This document shows, in pieces, positions 1 to 7,737 of a DNA stretch of 64,000 nucleotides (the stretch's first letter is position 1; each line of letters opens with the position of its first letter). The translations under genes and the position numbers were made by a program. A model generated the notes under the pieces. It was not told the origin of the DNA, searched no databases, and was given only the letters and a program-made list of their open reading frames with translations. The stretch covers positions 3,162,001-3,226,000 of the forward strand of contig OY770026.1 of assembly GCA_963669455.1 (NCBI GenBank), written 5' to 3'. This DNA is from JAWKWH01 sp963669455. GTDB lineage: Bacteria; Pseudomonadota; Alphaproteobacteria; Rhizobiales; Rhizobiaceae.

Positions 1-663
1 GATGATTTCACCATCGATGCTGATACGCGCCAGGCCTTGCTCAATCGCCTTTGCGGCAAGCTCGCGCCTGCAAGCGTCTGTCACGGCGCCAGCTGCCAGC
101 AGTTCAACATCGAGCCCGGATTCAGTCAGCACCGCTGCAATGCGTACCGGCTCACTGGTTTTACCGATCAGCGCCACCAGTTCACGCAGTTTGGGCAACG
201 CATCGGTGATGGCCGGAACCAGCACCGGACATTCCTCGATATCGACAATGGCGTGGCTTGCAGCTTCGCTGAAACCGAGCACCGTGCCAGACGAAGTATT
301 GCGAGCGGAAAAGACCGCGCGGCGGCGTGTTTGCGGGTCGCAGAGGATCATCGGGTTCAGCATCGCGGCCACCCCCGCCTTACCAAGTGCTGCTGCGACC
401 CTTTGATATTTGAATTTGTTATAGACCTCCTTCGCCGCATGCTGGAGCGAGCACCCCCCGCAGACGCCGAAATGCCGACACCGGGGCGGTATGCGGTCAG
501 GCGATTTTGCCTCGATCGACTGCAATTTTGCCCTTTTGCCGGAGATTGAGGCGGTAACTCGCTCGCCCGGCAGGGTGCAAGGCACGAAAACCGGCCCGTC
601 CGGCGTATCGGCAATGCCGTCGCCCCCGGCGCCCAGGCGGGTGATTTCAAGCTTGCTGCTCAT
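1..663 (-). CDS. Class I SAM-dependent RNA methyltransferase, TrmA/RlmD type (C-terminus outside window)
   Basis: This is the N-terminal 221 residues of a 5-methyluridine-type RNA methyltransferase; the catalytic SAM domain lies beyond the window edge. Four cysteines at about residues 62, 68, 71 and 145, the first three in the motif CRHFGVCGGCSLQH, match the [4Fe-4S] cluster ligands of the TrmA/RumA family. An N-terminal stretch rich in beta-type residues fits the TRAM RNA-binding domain. The ATG start overlaps the tlyA stop (ATGA), so the two are probably co-transcribed and translationally coupled. Whether the substrate is 23S rRNA or tRNA cannot be told from this part. Confidence 0.85.
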   Translation of the reverse strand, partial: MSSKLEITRLGAGGDGIADTPDGPVFVPCTLPGERVTASISGKRAKLQSIEAKSPDRIPPRCRHFGVCGGCSLQHAAKEVYNKFKYQRVAAALGKAGVAAMLNPMILCDPQTRRRAVFSARNTSSGTVLGFSEAASHAIVDIEECPVLVPAITDALPKLRELVALIGKTSEPVRIAAVLTESGLDVELLAAGAVTDACRRELAAKAIEQGLARISIDGEII

Positions 664-1427
664 CTGCTGCATCTTCCGCCAAGTAGGAATTCATGATTGC
701 CGTCACCACCGGTAACGGGCGAATTGCAAATCCCGAGAGACCGCCAACCGGGAAAAGCGTTCAGCCAGGCTGACAGGTCTTCGGCTATCTTCCCGCCTGC
801 TGCCGGATCGCGCAGCAAGCCGCCCTTGCCGATCGCCTCGCGCCCGGCCTCGAATTGCGGTTTGACCAAAAACAGGCCAAACGCGCCAGGTGCAGCCAGC
901 CTCAGCGCCGGCGGAAGGGTCAGTTTGAGCGAAATGAAGCTCACATCCGACACGATAATTTCCGGTGGAGAACCCTCAAGGTGGCGTTCGGACAGATCCC
1001 TGGCGTTCAACCCCTCCAACACGGTCACGCGCCGGTCGCCCTTGAGGGTTGGATCAAGCTGGTCATGGCCGACATCAAGCGCGATCACATGTGCCGCACC
1101 GCGCTCAAGCAGTACTTGTGTGAAACCGCCGGTTGATGCGCCGATATCCAAAGCCACTTTGCCTGCCGGATCAAAGCCGAAATGATCAAGCCCCGCGATC
1201 AGCTTCAGTGCTGCGCGCGATACATAGTCCTGCGCCGGATCATCAATTTCGAACACACTGTCCGCCGTCACCATAAGGCCCGGCTTTCTGACGACCTGTC
1301 CGTCAATGCGAACGGTGCCACGGCGAATGGCATCGCGGACCCTGGACCGGCTCTTAAACCTGCCCTGCTCGACAAGGGCCTGGTCCAGCCGTTTTTTCCC
1401 GGTGATGGATTTGGTAGCGGCCATCAT
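660..1427 (-). CDS. tlyA: TlyA family rRNA 2'-O-methyltransferase / hemolysin-like protein
   Basis: The protein has 255 residues. An S4 RNA-binding domain fills about residues 13-60, and an RrmJ/FtsJ-type methyltransferase domain follows, with the SAM-binding motif LDIGASTGGFT near residues 93-103. Family members methylate 2'-OH groups of cytidines in 16S and 23S rRNA; the hemolysin name is historical. The gene lies upstream of and overlaps the TrmA/RlmD-type methyltransferase, making a two-gene RNA modification unit. Two adjacent Met codons leave a one-codon uncertainty at the start. Confidence 0.93.
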   Translation of the reverse strand: MMAATKSITGKKRLDQALVEQGRFKSRSRVRDAIRRGTVRIDGQVVRKPGLMVTADSVFEIDDPAQDYVSRAALKLIAGLDHFGFDPAGKVALDIGASTGGFTQVLLERGAAHVIALDVGHDQLDPTLKGDRRVTVLEGLNARDLSERHLEGSPPEIIVSDVSFISLKLTLPPALRLAAPGAFGLFLVKPQFEAGREAIGKGGLLRDPAAGGKIAEDLSAWLNAFPGWRSLGICNSPVTGGDGNHEFLLGGRCSR

Positions 1428-1585
1428 TGCTCATTGGCGAATGAAAGCTCCGAATGCAAGTGCGCCAGCGAAAGTTGCTTGGGGCATTTTTCGCCGATAC
1501 AGAATCACATGTACGAAAAATGCTTCAATAGCGCCAAGCGGATATTGGCGTTGTCGCGGTTCTAGTTACCGCAAAACTGCTCCAA

Positions 1586-1882
1586 TCAGATTTTCCCCTG
1601 GCGATAGGCCGGCATGCCGCATGCCAGCGCCAGACCATGCCTCCACTGGTCACCGCTGCCGCCTGCGGAGCAGCTGACAGGCATGACTGGCCGAACGGGA
1701 TCGCTGCCCTTTGTCACCAGTACCGGTTCTTCGTCGTAGCTGAATCCGCCGCGAATCTCGCCGATCTTTGATGCGACGATTTCGGCGACTGCCTGCTCCA
1801 GCTGCTGGTCGTGCCGCACCGTGTAATTGGCATTGGCCGCTGCCGGCAAGAACAGTATTGCGGCAATGATAGATGCCCTCAT
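1586..1882 (-). CDS. Small secreted protein of unknown function
   Basis: The 98-residue product begins with a typical Sec signal peptide (MRASIIAAILFLPAAANA), so it is probably periplasmic. I recognise no domain in the mature part, which has two Cys that could form a disulfide (VSCSAGG and LACGMP). A purine-rich AGGGAG lies a good distance upstream of this ATG, so I prefer it over a start 18 codons further up. It stands alone between dxs and tlyA. Confidence 0.6.
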   Translation of the reverse strand: MRASIIAAILFLPAAANANYTVRHDQQLEQAVAEIVASKIGEIRGGFSYDEEPVLVTKGSDPVRPVMPVSCSAGGSGDQWRHGLALACGMPAYRQGKI

Positions 1883-1957
1883 GGTTTGTCTCCCTGTCCA
1901 TGGGAGTTCTACCTGAAAGCGCTGAAAATTCGCCAAAAAGACATGGTAACAGAACCT

Positions 1958-2008
1958 GAAAAAATCAGGCTGAACAAAGGCTTAATACGATCAACTGAAA
2001 ACCTGATT
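1958..2008 (-). terminator. Probable terminator of dxs
   Basis: On the minus strand AATCAGG, which overlaps the dxs stop codon, can pair with CCTGATT 32 bases later, and this arm runs straight into a T tract. The loop is long, which lowers confidence. Confidence 0.45.
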
Positions 2009-3897
2009 CAAGCGCGCACTACGCCTTCTGCATGGCCGAGGGCATCGAACACGGCCGCGACGATACCCACCTTGTCGAGCCCGGCATCAGCATACATTTT
2101 ATCCGGCCTGGCCTGATCGACATATCTGTCGGGCAGCGCCATCGGCCTGACTTTGAGGCCATTGTCCAATGCGCCCTCCCGGGCAAGCAGATGAAGAACG
2201 TGGCTTGCAAACCCGCCAATCGCGTTTTCTTCAATCGTCACCAGCACTTCATGCTCACGGGCAAGCCGCAATACCAAATCCGTGTCCAACGGCTTGGCAA
2301 AGCGGGCATCGGCAACTGTGGTCGACAGGCCCGAGGCATCAAGCTCCTCGGCAGCCAGCACGCATTCGGCCAATCTGGTGCCAAAGGATAACAACGCCAC
2401 TTTGGAGCCTTCCCGCAAAATGCGGCCGCGGCCGATTTCGAGGATGTCGCCGCGTTCGGGCATCTCGACACCGACGCCATTTCCACGCGGATAGCGAAAG
2501 GCGATTGGCCCCTCATCATACGCGGCTGCGGTGCGCACCATATGTTTTAATTCTGCTTCGTCGGCGGCTGCCATCACCACCATGCCCGGCAGCGTCGCCA
2601 GATAGGTGGTGTCGAAAGCGCCGCAATGGGTCGGCCCGTCGGCACCCACGAAACCGGCGCGGTCAATCGGAAAGCGGACCGGCAGCCCCTGAATGGCCAC
2701 ATCGTGCGCAACCTGATCGTAGGCACGCTGCAAAAATGTCGAATAGATCGTGGCAAAGGGTTTTAGGCCCTCGCTTGCCAAGCCAGCGCAAAATGTCACC
2801 GCGTGCTGTTCGGCAATTCCCACATCAAAAACCCGGCCGGGAAAAATTTCGCCAAAGTGATCAAGACCCGTGCCGGCAGGCATCGCCGCAGTGACGGCCA
2901 CGATCTTGTCGTCGTGCCTGGCCTCGTCAACCAGGCTTTCAGCAAAAACCTTGGTATAGCTCGGTGCGTTGGAGGGCGCCTTTGTCTGTGTCCCGGTGAT
3001 GACGTCGAACTTGTTGACGCCATGATACTTGTCGGCGGCGGCTTCGGCGGGGGCATAGCCCTTGCCCTTCTGGGTAATCACGTGGACCAGCACCGGACCA
3101 CTGCCATTGTCACGAACGTTTTTCAAAACCGGAATGAGGTGTTCAAGATTGTGACCGTCGACCGGGCCGATATGATAAAAACCCATCTCCTCAAACAGAG
3201 TGCCGCCGGTAACGTATCCGCGCGCATGCTCGACCGCCCGGGTGATCGCCCGGTCAGCGCGCTTGCCGAGATAGGCCGTCAGTTTTTTTCCGAACTCGCG
3301 GAACCCCTGATAGGTGCGGCCGGAAGCAAGACGCGCCAGGTAAGCGCTCATCGCACCTGTCGGCGGTGCAATCGACATGTCGTTGTCGTTTAAAATGACA
3401 ATCAGCCGGGCATCGAGCGAACCGGCATTGTTCATCGCCTCATAGGCCATACCCGCCGACATCGCACCGTCGCCGATAATGGCGATGACATTGTTGGTTC
3501 CCTCCGCCAGATCTCTGGCAACGGCCATGCCGAGACCGGCAGAGATCGATGTCGAGGAATGCGCCGCACCGAAAGGATCATACTCACTTTCCGCGCGTTT
3601 GGTGAAACCGGACAGGCCGTTTTCCTGACGCAGCGTGCGGATGCGGTCGCGGCGGCCTGTCAGAACCTTGTGTGGATAGCACTGATGGCCGACATCCCAG
3701 ATGACACGGTCGGTGGGCGTATCAAAAACATAGTGGAGCGCGACGGTCAGTTCGACCACACCCAGCCCGGCGCCCAGATGGCCGCCGGTGGTGGACACTG
3801 CGTCAATGATTTCGGCACGCAGTTCATCGGCAACCTGCCGCAAATCATTTTCACGAAGCCTGCGCAAATCCGCCGGCAGCGCAATGGTATCGAGCAT
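2008..3897 (-). CDS. dxs: 1-deoxy-D-xylulose-5-phosphate synthase
   Basis: DXS condenses pyruvate with glyceraldehyde 3-phosphate, the first step of the MEP isoprenoid pathway, using thiamine diphosphate. The 629-residue protein has the expected features: GGHLG near residue 40, AHSSTSIS near 112, the thiamine diphosphate motif GDGAMSAG...NN at 142-157, and the C-terminal transketolase-like half. I chose the ATG giving MLDTIALPAD rather than a TTG ten codons upstream. It is downstream of xseB, a common alphaproteobacterial order. ispE of the same pathway is also in this window. Confidence 0.97.
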   Translation of the reverse strand: MLDTIALPADLRRLRENDLRQVADELRAEIIDAVSTTGGHLGAGLGVVELTVALHYVFDTPTDRVIWDVGHQCYPHKVLTGRRDRIRTLRQENGLSGFTKRAESEYDPFGAAHSSTSISAGLGMAVARDLAEGTNNVIAIIGDGAMSAGMAYEAMNNAGSLDARLIVILNDNDMSIAPPTGAMSAYLARLASGRTYQGFREFGKKLTAYLGKRADRAITRAVEHARGYVTGGTLFEEMGFYHIGPVDGHNLEHLIPVLKNVRDNGSGPVLVHVITQKGKGYAPAEAAADKYHGVNKFDVITGTQTKAPSNAPSYTKVFAESLVDEARHDDKIVAVTAAMPAGTGLDHFGEIFPGRVFDVGIAEQHAVTFCAGLASEGLKPFATIYSTFLQRAYDQVAHDVAIQGLPVRFPIDRAGFVGADGPTHCGAFDTTYLATLPGMVVMAAADEAELKHMVRTAAAYDEGPIAFRYPRGNGVGVEMPERGDILEIGRGRILREGSKVALLSFGTRLAECVLAAEELDASGLSTTVADARFAKPLDTDLVLRLAREHEVLVTIEENAIGGFASHVLHLLAREGALDNGLKVRPMALPDRYVDQARPDKMYADAGLDKVGIVAAVFDALGHAEGVVRA

Positions 3898-4017
3898 TGG
3901 TGTTTCTGAGCGTGCCAAGAGTTTCAAGGCCTCATTATTTTTTTGCTGTTACCGACATAGGGTCAGGGCAGGCTCTTGTAAATGTTTGCGCATACCGGCA
4001 GGTTTCATCCGTGAACT

Positions 4018-4275
4018 TTATTCCGGATCCAGCGGCTCGGTTCCAACTGGCTTGCCTTCCCGTGAGAGCCTTATTTTCTCCACTTTTTCTTCGGCGGATT
4101 TCAGCAATTTGTCGCAATGATCCTTCAACGCCTCGCCGCGCTCGTAAATCCGGATCGACTGATCCAGCGGCACATCGCCTTTTTCAAGATCATCGACAAT
4201 TCGCTCAAGGGCGGCAAGCGCCTGCTCAAAGCTCATTGCGGCAATATCGCCATTAGAGGCGGTATTTTCTGCCAT
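4018..4275 (-). CDS. xseB: Exodeoxyribonuclease VII small subunit
   Basis: This 85-residue acidic helical protein matches XseB, which combines with XseA to form a nuclease that degrades single-stranded DNA from both ends. The core SFEQALAALERIVDDLEKGD and the downstream heptad-like helix are typical. It starts three bases after the stop of the deacetylase-like gene, so the two are one transcript leading into dxs. xseA is not in the window. Confidence 0.95.
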   Translation of the reverse strand: MAENTASNGDIAAMSFEQALAALERIVDDLEKGDVPLDQSIRIYERGEALKDHCDKLLKSAEEKVEKIRLSREGKPVGTEPLDPE

Positions 4276-4278
4276 GGA

Positions 4279-5205
4279 CTATCCTTTCATCAACCGGGCA
4301 ACGTGGGCAGCGGTAGAGCTTGCCAAGCCTTGCAGATCATAACCGCCTTCCAACAGGCTTACCAAGCGGTTATTGGCAAAATTTCCCGCCCTCTCCATCA
4401 ATTGGCCGGTCGCCCAGTCGAAATCATCCGATTCAAGGTTGATTTGCGCCAGTGGATCACGGTGATGGGCATCGAACCCGGCTGAAATGATGATCAGGTC
4501 GGGCCGGAAATCATCCAGCGCATGCAGCACCCTTTGGCGAAATGCCTCGCGGAACTGCAAGCTGCCGTCGCCAGGTGAAAGTGGCGCGTTGACGATGTTG
4601 CCTGCGCCCGTTTCGCCCAAAGCGCCGGTGCCTGGATAAAGCGGCATCTGATGGGTCGAGCAATACAGAACCGATTTGTCATCCCAGAAAATGTCCTGTG
4701 TTCCATTGCCATGATGAACATCCCAGTCGACGATGGCGATCTTTTCGGCACCGTGTTTTTTCTGGGCATGTCTGGCGGCAATGGCGGCCGTGTTGAACAG
4801 GCAAAAGCCCATCGCTGTGGTCTTTTCAGCGTGGTGACCGGGAGGCCTGGCGGCGATGAACGCATTGTCCGCCTGACCATCGAACACTGCGTCAACGGCA
4901 TCATTGGCGGCGCCGATCGCCGTCAATATTGCGTCGTAGCTTTTTGGACTGGCGGTGGTGTCCGCATCTATCAGGGCCAGCCCCTCTTCTGGTATGCGCG
5001 AAATCACCATATCGCGGAACTGTTCGGGATGCGCGTAGAGGATTGTGTCGGGATCGCCTTCAGGCGCTTCGGTCCTTACCAGTGACGCGAATTCCCCGTC
5101 CTCCAGCGCTTGTGCGACCGCGCGCAGCCGATCGGGGCTTTCTGGATGGCCTGGGGGTGTTTCGTGTTCAAGGAAAATCTGGTGCGAATAAAGCCTCGTG
5201 GTCAT
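4279..5205 (-). CDS. Histone deacetylase family protein (AcuC/HdaH type)
   Basis: The 308-residue protein belongs to the arginase/deacetylase fold. It shows the two active-site histidines in PPGHHAE (residues 124-125), the zinc-site motif DWDVHHGNGT (160-169) and a late SAGFDAHHRDP carrying another zinc-binding Asp. Bacterial relatives remove acetyl groups from lysine or small amides; the actual substrate is unknown. It is the first gene of the deacetylase-xseB-dxs transcript, with only three bases to xseB. Confidence 0.9.
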   Translation of the reverse strand: MTTRLYSHQIFLEHETPPGHPESPDRLRAVAQALEDGEFASLVRTEAPEGDPDTILYAHPEQFRDMVISRIPEEGLALIDADTTASPKSYDAILTAIGAANDAVDAVFDGQADNAFIAARPPGHHAEKTTAMGFCLFNTAAIAARHAQKKHGAEKIAIVDWDVHHGNGTQDIFWDDKSVLYCSTHQMPLYPGTGALGETGAGNIVNAPLSPGDGSLQFREAFRQRVLHALDDFRPDLIIISAGFDAHHRDPLAQINLESDDFDWATGQLMERAGNFANNRLVSLLEGGYDLQGLASSTAAHVARLMKG

Positions 5206-5360
5206 GGTATCGACCTTATCAGTTCATCAAGCCTTTGCTACAGCCAATATCCGATTTCCAATGAAGACGCCGCAAGGGCCAATGCAGGGTTTTGACAATT
5301 TTGGCTGAAATCCGGTGGTCTGTTGATCGTCCGGTGCCAGGTGCGGGTTATAGCGAGGTT

Positions 5361-5391
5361 GCGGGCTGGCACCCCTCAGCTACCAGCCCGC
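5361..5391 (-). terminator. Stem-loop after the Ala/Lys/Glu lipoprotein gene
   Basis: A perfect nine-base stem (GCGGGCTGG with CCAGCCCGC) with a 13-base loop lies just downstream of the lipoprotein stop on the minus strand. It lacks a clear U tract, so it may act as an mRNA end or stabiliser rather than a classic intrinsic terminator. Confidence 0.4.
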
Positions 5392-5403
5392 GCCTGGCCC
5401 AAA

Positions 5404-6075
5404 TCAATCAGGCTTAATCAGCTGATCGACCGCCTTGATTGTATCGGTGACGCCTTTGACGGCGTCTTCGACTTCCTCGATCTTTTTAACCGTTTCGGAC
5501 TTTGCCGCCTCTTCTGCTGCGGCCTTGGCTTTTGCTGCCTCTTCGGCGGCCTTTTTCTCGGCCTCCATCTCAGCGCGAACCTTTTCCTCGGCTTCAAGCT
5601 TTAAGCGCGCGGCCTCTTCTGCTGCGGCCTTGGCTTTGGCCTCGGCGTCAGCCGTTGCCTGTTCGGCGGCTTTCTTTGCCGCCTCTTCGGCCTCCAGTTT
5701 CGCTCGCGCAGCCTTTTCTGCTGCTGCCTTGGCTTCTGCTTCTGCCTTTTCAGCAGCTTTTTTCGCCGCCTCCTCGGCCTCCATTTTCGCCCGGGCGGCC
5801 TCTTCTGCGGCCTTCTTTGCCGCATCTTCGGCTTCCATCTTTGCCTTTGCTGCTTCTTCGGCCGCCTTTTTCTCAGCCTCCATCTCAGCGCGGACCTTTT
5901 CTTCGGCCTCCAGCTTCATACGTGCGGCCTTTTCGGCTTCCTTGGCCAGTTCCGCATCGGACTTGGCCGCCGGTTTGGTCGATTTCTGCTCCGTCTTGGT
6001 CTCAGCAGGCTTGTCTTCTTCACTGCAGCCGGCAAGCAGGCCTGCCGCAGCCAGTGCGATAATGAGCTTTTTCAT
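5404..6075 (-). CDS. Ala/Lys/Glu-rich helical lipoprotein
   Basis: A lipoprotein signal ends in the lipobox LLAGC, with the acylated Cys at residue 17. A short linker rich in Lys/Thr/Pro is followed by about 150 residues (40-193) made almost only of A, E and K with a few R, M, L and D. This pattern predicts a long single alpha helix or coiled coil. A block of about 26 residues at 54-79 recurs almost exactly at 159-184, so the helix grew by internal duplication. The tail (194-223) is less repetitive and may be the functional end. A periplasmic spacer or envelope tether role is inference. Low sequence complexity blocks family assignment. Confidence 0.75.
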   Translation of the reverse strand: MKKLIIALAAAGLLAGCSEEDKPAETKTEQKSTKPAAKSDAELAKEAEKAARMKLEAEEKVRAEMEAEKKAAEEAAKAKMEAEDAAKKAAEEAARAKMEAEEAAKKAAEKAEAEAKAAAEKAARAKLEAEEAAKKAAEQATADAEAKAKAAAEEAARLKLEAEEKVRAEMEAEKKAAEEAAKAKAAAEEAAKSETVKKIEEVEDAVKGVTDTIKAVDQLIKPD

Positions 6076-6193
6076 GCCTCATTCCCTTCAAAAAAAATCG
6101 ATTTCATTGACAAATAAACTGGTGCACGCAGCACGATCCCGGCGATCGTCCGGCTTTTACTTTCCACCGGAATCATCATTTCCTGCACTCTTA

Positions 6194-6203
6194 GAACCAC
6201 TAG
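6194..6203. repeat. Solo end of hairpin A repeat
   Basis: The bases GAACCACTAG are identical to one terminus of hairpin A, and the match extends to AACCACTAGGTAA, the same 13 bases that flank the copy near 44850. No hairpin accompanies it, so it looks like a relic or an empty site. Confidence 0.4.
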
Positions 6204-6285
6204 GTAATAAAGTGAAGTTGAACTGAAAATGAACGGGTTGTTCATCACAGATAACGGTCTGCCGGCGGCGAACTGCCGGCATTCC

Positions 6286-6597
6286 CTAGAGCGTGTCTTG
6301 TTTAAATGGGATCAGTTTGATGGAGAGGATTTTTTGCGGCAGTTAGGAAAACACCGGAGTGCGATCAGACGATCGTGCGAGGATTTTGACGACACTGTCC
6401 GTGAAAAAGACCTCCAAGCAGGTGAAGTTAGGGTTTTGAAAGAGAACAGCAAACCCAAATCATTTGACCTTGGTTCTTTGCGCCCTGGATGTCGTCGCGC
6501 GACGCTAACGGGTGTGCACCCGCGTCGCGTCGCTCTTCTAACCAGGACACAAATACCCTGCGCTCAAACGATTCCATTTTAACAAGACATGCTCTAG
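6286..6597. mobile_element. MITE-like element 1, 312 bp, CTAG-ended inverted repeats
   Basis: Terminal inverted repeats of 28 bases at 6286-6313 and 6570-6597 match at about 25 positions, and both start CTAGAGC. The interior has no credible gene and no transposase, which fits a non-autonomous miniature element. Its right-hand CTAG is shared with the left CTAG of the hairpin pair that follows. A near-identical single end lies at 43795-43819, and its internal palindromic motif GATCAGACGATCGTGCGA (6363-6380) recurs with one change at 43974-43991. The region from 6076 to 6759 holds this and the neighbouring repeats and no other gene that I can support. Confidence 0.75.
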
Positions 6598-6763
6598 TGG
6601 TTCGATTCCAACATTTGCATCCCACCTGCCGCACGCTTATTAGCAAATGTTGGAATCACAAGAACCACTAGAAATCAATATCTTGCTGGTGGTCTTTATG
6701 TTCGAAACGCTTGCTAATGGCGTTGGCTAGTAACCGGATGCAAGCGTTTCGAACAGACCCTAG
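6594..6763. repeat. Composite of two inverted CTAG hairpins (copy 1)
   Basis: Hairpin A (6594-6671) and hairpin B (6686-6763) are each 78 bp, bounded by CTAG (CTGG at one end of B) and separated by a 14 bp A/T-rich spacer. Stems of A are CTAGTGGTTC plus ATTCCAACATTTGC with their complements; stems of B include TTCGAAACGCTTGC with GCAAGCGTTTCGAA. Reverse-complemented B aligns with A over its whole length, so B is a diverged inverted copy of A. The other copy is at 44680-44849 in the opposite orientation with about seven differences. The terminal CTAG of B supplies the TAG stop codon of the next gene. Confidence 0.85.
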
Positions 6764-7737
6764 CGGCGCACGACCAGCAGCCTGCCGGCGCTGTCGGCGG
6801 TGACGATGCGGCCTTCAATGGCGACAATCGCATGACCAACCCGGCCTGGCAGCGAAATGTCCGTCCGCCCGGTTGTTGCAACAATTACCAGCGACGTGCG
6901 GTCCGCAGACGGGAGCACAAGATCGGGCACGCCATCGCCGGTGACGTCTGTGGTCGCCGACAGAGCCAGTTCCCGCGAGCCGATAAAATGATTCGAAAAA
7001 CCATTGTAGCTCATTGAAAGTGTTTCGAATTTCTTGCCGTCAAAGATGCCCATCCGCAAAATGCCGCCGATATGCGGTGTTTCCACCCAGGCAATCGCAG
7101 ACGTGCCAGCGCCACGATAATCGGCAATCCCGGCAATGTTGAGCCAACGGTTTGCGCGGCCGATATCACGGCTTTCGCCAGCAAGAAAAAGGGCGCCATC
7201 GGCAAGCCCGTAAATGGCAATGGCCGCGCCCTGTTTCAGCGATGAACGAATGGTGACAACCTCATTGGTGCCATTGCCGTCGAGGTCGAACAGCCGCGGG
7301 TGGATGTCTTCAAAAACATGATCGTCATCAAGGACCAGTTCGAACCGGCTGCCGTCCTTTGTCTCGGCGATCAGCGAGCCGGCCTCAATCGCATCACCGA
7401 GCACACCATGGCCGTAACGCCCGGTCGGGCGGCCATACCAGGCGCGCCTGATGTCGCCCTTACCGCTAGTGAACACCTTGCCATCCGGCAGACCGCCTTG
7501 TGGTGCAGGCTCCAAGTCTCCGGCGATGTTGTTGGCCGCCACAAAACAAATGGCAGCCTCATCGCAGGCAGCCATCTTGAACACGCCTTTGGCGGTGCGA
7601 AAATATGCGCCGGCAGCCGTTTCAACAATTTTGGTAACGGGTGATGGCGTGGCGACAATCTCGACCTCGGCGGCAACAGCTGCCGGCAACGCCGCCAGCA
7701 CCCCCAGGGCTGCCAGCCAGAGCAAACCTGATCGCAT
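6760..7737 (-). CDS. Secreted FG-GAP/VCBS-like repeat protein
   Basis: A signal peptide (LLWLAALGVLAALPAAVAA) leads into a 300-residue mature protein. Two calcium-binding-like DxDGxGxxE/D loops are visible, FDLDGNGTNE near 150-159 and DVTGDGVPD near 264-272, as in FG-GAP/VCBS beta-propeller repeats. The function is unknown; a periplasmic beta-propeller is the likely fold. The ATG overlaps the ribB stop by one base (TGATG), indicating translational coupling. Its TAG stop lies inside the terminal CTAG of hairpin B, so the 3' end abuts or was shaped by that repeat. Confidence 0.75.
   Translation of the reverse strand: MRSGLLWLAALGVLAALPAAVAAEVEIVATPSPVTKIVETAAGAYFRTAKGVFKMAACDEAAICFVAANNIAGDLEPAPQGGLPDGKVFTSGKGDIRRAWYGRPTGRYGHGVLGDAIEAGSLIAETKDGSRFELVLDDDHVFEDIHPRLFDLDGNGTNEVVTIRSSLKQGAAIAIYGLADGALFLAGESRDIGRANRWLNIAGIADYRGAGTSAIAWVETPHIGGILRMGIFDGKKFETLSMSYNGFSNHFIGSRELALSATTDVTGDGVPDLVLPSADRTSLVIVATTGRTDISLPGRVGHAIVAIEGRIVTADSAGRLLVVRR

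Noticed and set aside
2803..3393. 196-codon plus-strand frame opposite dxs
   Set aside because: Shadow of a strongly conserved gene on the other strand.
5435..6226. 263-codon open frame on the plus strand opposite the Ala/Lys/Glu lipoprotein
   Set aside because: It is the Ser/Ala/Phe-rich mirror of GCN-type codons on the other strand; the minus frame has a lipobox and a plausible helix.
6229..6582. 117-codon plus-strand frame within MITE 1
   Set aside because: It spans the element boundary and its terminal repeat, has no ribosome binding site and no family resemblance.
6594..6763. Hairpin pair as a CRISPR fragment or tRNA relic
   Set aside because: Only one pair of hairpins with no regular spacers; no tRNA cloverleaf or T-loop is present.
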